Assembly (NCBI GenBank): GCA_031178355.1
Contig: JAPSJC010000002.1
Span: 1 to 64,000 of the forward strand
DNA length: 64,000 nt
Origin: Ureibacillus sp.
GTDB taxonomy: Bacteria > Bacillota > Bacilli > Bacillales_A > Planococcaceae
Direction of reading: 5' to 3'
Positions 63,560-64,000 of the stretch are shown piece after piece; positions within the stretch are counted from its first letter, which is position 1; each line of letters starts with the position of its first letter. The notes beneath the pieces were generated by a model. It searched no databases and had not been told where the DNA came from. It was given only the letters and a program-made list of their open reading frames with translations. Both the position numbers and the translations under genes were made by a program.

Positions 63560-64000
63560 TCAAAACCCTCCTATCGATATGTATATAAAAAAACTCTCCT
63601 ATTAGGAGTTGAGGCGATTCCTCTTTCTCTTTTTCTACGAATAATATTTACAATTTTCAGATTTTTACGTATATTAAATAAGACCATTTAGAGCAATTAA
63701 TGTTGTAAAATTACTTAATTCCTAGACTTGTTAAATGGTCAATAGTTTATAACAAAGTTCTATGGAAGATTACCTAAGGTTACATGTAATTCCTTTGGTG
63801 TTGTCTTGAAAAGAGATTAATACATAACGGAAGATAAAGTGAGAAGTTTGTTGTTGGAATTAGTTTATAACAATATTACTAGATTAAGATATAATCATTA
63901 TTTTCCATAACAATATGCCAAACACTTTTTTATTGACTGTCGACTGTATACACTTTTTTCGATCGAACTATTCCAAATATTACAAAAGGAGTGATTGACT
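63560..64000. other. Gene-free right end of the window
   Basis: 441 bases with no recognised gene. It holds the hairpin at 63584-63610, an inverted pair GACCATTTA / TAAATGGTC about 45 bases apart (from about 63683), and two direct repeats TAGTTTATAACAA (near 63746 and 63863). AAAGGAG at 63985-63991 is a ribosome binding site for a plus-strand gene starting at or beyond 64000. Confidence 0.45.
63584..63610 (-). terminator. Terminator- or attenuator-like hairpin ahead of the phosphatase gene
   Basis: On the minus strand ACTCCTAATAGGAGAGT with a CTCCTA/TAGGAG core followed by TTTTTTT. No gene is found upstream of it on that strand, so it would end either an RNA of unknown identity or the leader of the phosphatase mRNA. 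Confidence 0.55.

Overview
The window is about 34-36% GC by eye, with genes closely packed on both strands. It looks like a chromosomal segment of a low-GC Gram-positive endospore-former of the Bacillales, most like the Lysinibacillus/Solibacillus group (Planococcaceae/Caryophanaceae). Three things support this: protein sequences that align by memory with Bacillus subtilis orthologues (CshA, YdbS, YdbT, YdcA, AcpS, YdcC, Alr, MazEF, SigB, Tex, YdcK, YclNOPQ, NiaP, YeeI, MntR), the conserved gene order from ddl-murF to sprT, and AGGAGG-type ribosome binding sites. I see no prophage, insertion sequence with a transposase, or CRISPR array.

Layout. 1-963: the 5' end of a 16S rRNA gene preceded by eight tRNA genes, all read leftwards, with two consensus promoters (one ahead of tRNA-Asn, one inside the cluster ahead of tRNA-Leu). 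1129-18750: a largely leftward block of sprT, tex, sigB-rsbW-rsbV-rsbU-rsbT, mazF-mazE, alr, ydcC, acpS, (rhomboid ydcA on the opposite strand), ydbT-ydbS, cshA, an esterase, murF-ddl. It joins cell-wall precursor synthesis, general stress regulation and RNA metabolism. 18880-31450: an unknown protein, RodA, an MFS pump, a YwqG protein, cardiolipin synthase, a VanY-type carboxypeptidase, YidC, and a succinate/acetate CoA-transferase flanked by AraC and LytTR regulators. 31659-39285: small proteins, CvfB, MntR, a ComFB-like protein, ExoA, MurB, an HxlR regulator, a DsbA-family protein and an FAD/Rieske oxidoreductase. 39320-46600: PpaC, an RpiR regulator, NiaP, thrC-thrB, a ZIP transporter and a PAP2 phosphatase. 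46753-50639: a Fur-boxed siderophore importer (yclNOPQ type). 50985-63559: lipoprotein, HflX, PutP, a methyltransferase, phosphate transport (DUF47-pit), two small unknown genes, an AI-2E family permease, an M3 peptidase, YeeI and a tyrosine phosphatase. The last 440 bases have no recognised gene and end in a ribosome binding site for a gene beyond the window.

Points of most interest. (1) The sigB operon is reduced to rsbT-U-V-W-sigB: rsbR, rsbS and rsbX are absent from the locus although RsbT, RsbU and a near-perfect internal SigB promoter are kept. (2) The tRNA-Leu(GAG) anticodon arm holds a 17-bp 5-7-5 sequence that matches what I remember as the ICEBs1 attachment site, here unoccupied. 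(3) Two diverged copies of a GC-richer dispersed repeat sit directly upstream of cshA and murB. (4) Three small genes (43, 33 and 55 codons), each with a ribosome binding site, are too short for routine calling. (5) The siderophore receptor gene has its own strong promoter with an exact 19-bp Fur box, separate from the promoter of the permease genes. I found no convincing wholly new multi-gene system; the rest is ordinary core genome.
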